A program made the translations under genes and the position numbers. From Phycisphaerales bacterium (lineage in GTDB: Bacteria; Planctomycetota; Phycisphaerae; Phycisphaerales; SM1A02): 6,614 bases of DNA. The notes beneath the pieces are model-generated. The model was not told the origin of the DNA and searched no databases. It saw nothing but the letters and a program-made list of their open reading frames with translations. The stretch is from the NCBI GenBank assembly GCA_018882625.1, contig VERO01000130.1:1-6614 (forward strand), written 5' to 3'. Below, piece after piece: positions 5,499 through 6,614 of the stretch (positions are counted from its first letter, which is position 1; every line of letters starts with the position of its first letter).

Positions 5499-5678
5499 AT
5501 GAAGGCCGAACGAGTGCTCGCTGAGCTCAACCGACTCCGCACCGACCTGGACAAGGATCCGCAGGACCTGGAGTGGTTCACGCTGCACCACGCCTTCTGC
5601 TTCATCTCGTACCGGATGGGCGACTTCCAGAGGTACCTCGATGAGGTGGTGAAGCCCGGCGAGTCGCCTGAGGGCTGA
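5499..5678 (+). CDS. Small conserved-looking hypothetical protein (59 residues)
   Basis: I do not recognise a named family. The product is acidic and probably helical: a charged N-terminal helix (KAERVLAELNRLRTDLDKD) leads into a tryptophan- and aromatic-rich core (LEWFTLHHAFCFISYRM, GDFQRYLDEVV) and a short polar tail. There is no signal peptide or transmembrane segment. Codon use follows its neighbours (GC-rich third positions), and the ATG has a -10-like box at the same spacing as other genes here, so it is likely to be a real gene. It lies 35 bp after the DUF1444 gene and 25 bp before ileS, on the same strand. An in-frame ATG at 5460 (sequence MSRWRGARLASGT...) would give a 72-residue form but overlaps the preceding stop codon and the putative promoter. 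Confidence 0.7.
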   Translation: MKAERVLAELNRLRTDLDKDPQDLEWFTLHHAFCFISYRMGDFQRYLDEVVKPGESPEG

Positions 5679-5688
5679 TCGGTCGCCG

Positions 5689-5703
5689 TATCATCGCCCG
5701 TCT
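5689..5703 (+). promoter_or_regulatory. Putative -10 box TATCAT giving a leaderless ileS mRNA
   Basis: TATCAT (5689-5694) is followed by nine bases and the ileS ATG at 5704, inside the 25-bp gap after the preceding gene. There is no ribosome-binding site between box and start, and no T-box-like leader, which would need far more space. Confidence 0.5.
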
Positions 5704-6614
5704 ATGGCGACGAGCGAGCGGCGCGACTACAAGTCCACCCTGAACCTGCCCAAGACGGCCTTCCCGATGAAGGCGAACCTGGCGCAGGCGGAGCCCGCCA
5801 CGCTCAAGCGCTGGGAGTCCGAGGGGCTCTACGCCAGCGTGCTGGCGGCGCGCGCCACCGCTGAGCCATACGTCTTCCATGACGGCCCGCCCTACGCCAA
5901 CGGGGCGATCCACGTCGGGCACATGCTCAACAAGGTGCTCAAGGACATGGTGGTGCGGTCCGTCACCATGGAGGGCCGGCGCTGCGCCTACGTGCCTGGG
6001 TGGGACTGCCACGGACTGCCGATCGAGCACCGCGTGGTCACCGCCATGGTCGAGTCCGGCAAGGCCGCGAAGCTCGATGCGCTGCCGCCCGACACCCGGC
6101 GCATGGCGATCCGCCGCGAGTGCGCCGCCTACGCGCAGAAGTTCATCGCGCTGCAGGCCGCGCAGATGAAGCGGCTCCTCACGCTCGCCGACTACGAGCA
6201 CCCCTACATGACGATGCAGCCGGAGTACGAGGCGGGGACCCTCGAGGTCTTCGCGCGGCTGCTCGAGGAGGGGTTCGTGTACCGGGACCTCAAGCCGGTC
6301 CACTGGTCGATCGCCAACCGCACTGCGCTCGCGGAAGCCGAGCTCGAGTACGAGGACCGGCAGGACATGTCGGTCTACGTGGACTTCGAGGTGGCCGACC
6401 GCGATGCGGCGGACCGCGCCTTCGGGACCGAGAGCCCGTGCACGCCGTGCCTGATGATCTGGACCACGACTCCGTGGACGCTGCCGGCGAACCTCGCGAT
6501 CGCGGTGCATCCTCGATTCCGCTACGCGCTCGCGGAGATCGATGGCGCGGTGACCATCATCGCGTCGGACCTGCTCAAGAAGGTGTGCTCGGTCATCGGC
6601 GCCGAGCAGGTGAG
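5704..6614 (+). CDS. ileS: Isoleucyl-tRNA synthetase (partial, N-terminal third)
   Basis: The frame is open to the right edge (303 complete codons). The enzyme charges tRNA(Ile) with isoleucine in the cytoplasm. The N-terminal sequence STLNLPKTAFPMKANL is typical of IleS, followed by the nucleotide-binding motif GPPYANGAIHVGH (61-73; HIGH variant HVGH) and LNKVLKDMVVR. The segment WDCHGLPIE (100-108) separates IleS from ValRS and LeuRS. ADYEHPYMTM, PVHWSIANRTALAEAELEYED and the editing-domain entry IWTTTPWTLPANLAIAV (252-268) all match the family. The KMSKS loop, anticodon-binding domain and zinc module lie beyond the window. The CVDC pair before SALAEAE in E. coli IleS is SIAN here. The ATG at 5704 gives the usual N-terminus and has a -10 box nine bases upstream. 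Confidence 0.95.
   Translation, partial: MATSERRDYKSTLNLPKTAFPMKANLAQAEPATLKRWESEGLYASVLAARATAEPYVFHDGPPYANGAIHVGHMLNKVLKDMVVRSVTMEGRRCAYVPGWDCHGLPIEHRVVTAMVESGKAAKLDALPPDTRRMAIRRECAAYAQKFIALQAAQMKRLLTLADYEHPYMTMQPEYEAGTLEVFARLLEEGFVYRDLKPVHWSIANRTALAEAELEYEDRQDMSVYVDFEVADRDAADRAFGTESPCTPCLMIWTTTPWTLPANLAIAVHPRFRYALAEIDGAVTIIASDLLKKVCSVIGAEQV

Noticed and set aside
5679..5703. T-box or other tRNA-sensing leader before ileS
   Set aside because: Only 25 bp separate ileS from the preceding gene, too short for a T-box, and a -10-like box sits nine bases from the start codon.
1..6614. tRNA or rRNA genes, CRISPR array, insertion sequence or attachment site
   Set aside because: No tandem repeat-spacer pattern, transposase-like frame, terminal inverted repeats or tRNA-like cloverleaf was seen; the window is nearly filled by ordinary coding sequence of uniform composition.

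Overview
This is a GC-rich (roughly 70%), densely packed bacterial chromosome segment made of housekeeping and regulatory genes, with no mobile element, RNA gene or CRISPR array that I can see. The gene mix points to a diderm that carries a Firmicutes-style arginine-phosphorylation pair: a Kdo synthase gene (lipopolysaccharide) lies directly upstream of mcsA-mcsB. Together with a DUF1444 protein and a RsbU/SpoIIE-type phosphatase, this suggests a planctomycete, perhaps of the Phycisphaerae. That placement is inference; no marker gene in the window settles it.

Layout from left to right. (1) On the minus strand, 1-526, is the first 175 codons of a response-regulator-like protein that joins a PP2C/SpoIIE-type phosphatase domain; it runs off the left edge. 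(2) gluQ (minus, 610-1662) encodes a truncated glutamyl-tRNA-synthetase paralogue. (3) Diverging from gluQ is a small pterin-4a-carbinolamine dehydratase gene (plus, 1682-1966). (4) Converging on that gene is a minus-strand operon read kdsA (4547-3663), mcsA (3612-3073), mcsB (3065-2022). (5) On the plus strand to the right are a DUF1444/YtpQ-like gene (4657-5463), a 59-residue protein of unknown function (5499-5678) and the first 303 codons of ileS (5704 to the right edge).

The most striking non-coding pattern concerns start sites. Five of the nine genes have a TAnnnT or GATAAT hexamer ending exactly 7 to 9 bases before the ATG and no Shine-Dalgarno sequence, the spacing expected if transcription starts on the A of the ATG (leaderless mRNA). 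Two other genes (gluQ and the DUF1444 gene) have clear GGAGG ribosome-binding sites, so both modes of initiation appear to be used side by side.

Functionally, mcsA and mcsB should form a protein-arginine kinase system (quality control with Clp proteases), here without adjacent ctsR or clpC. KdsA makes Kdo-8-phosphate for lipopolysaccharide. GluQ and IleS act in tRNA aminoacylation or tRNA modification. The phosphatase is a likely output of a partner-switching or stress pathway. I see no wholly new system; the best leads are the start-site architecture and the kdsA-mcsA-mcsB arrangement with altered McsB motifs.
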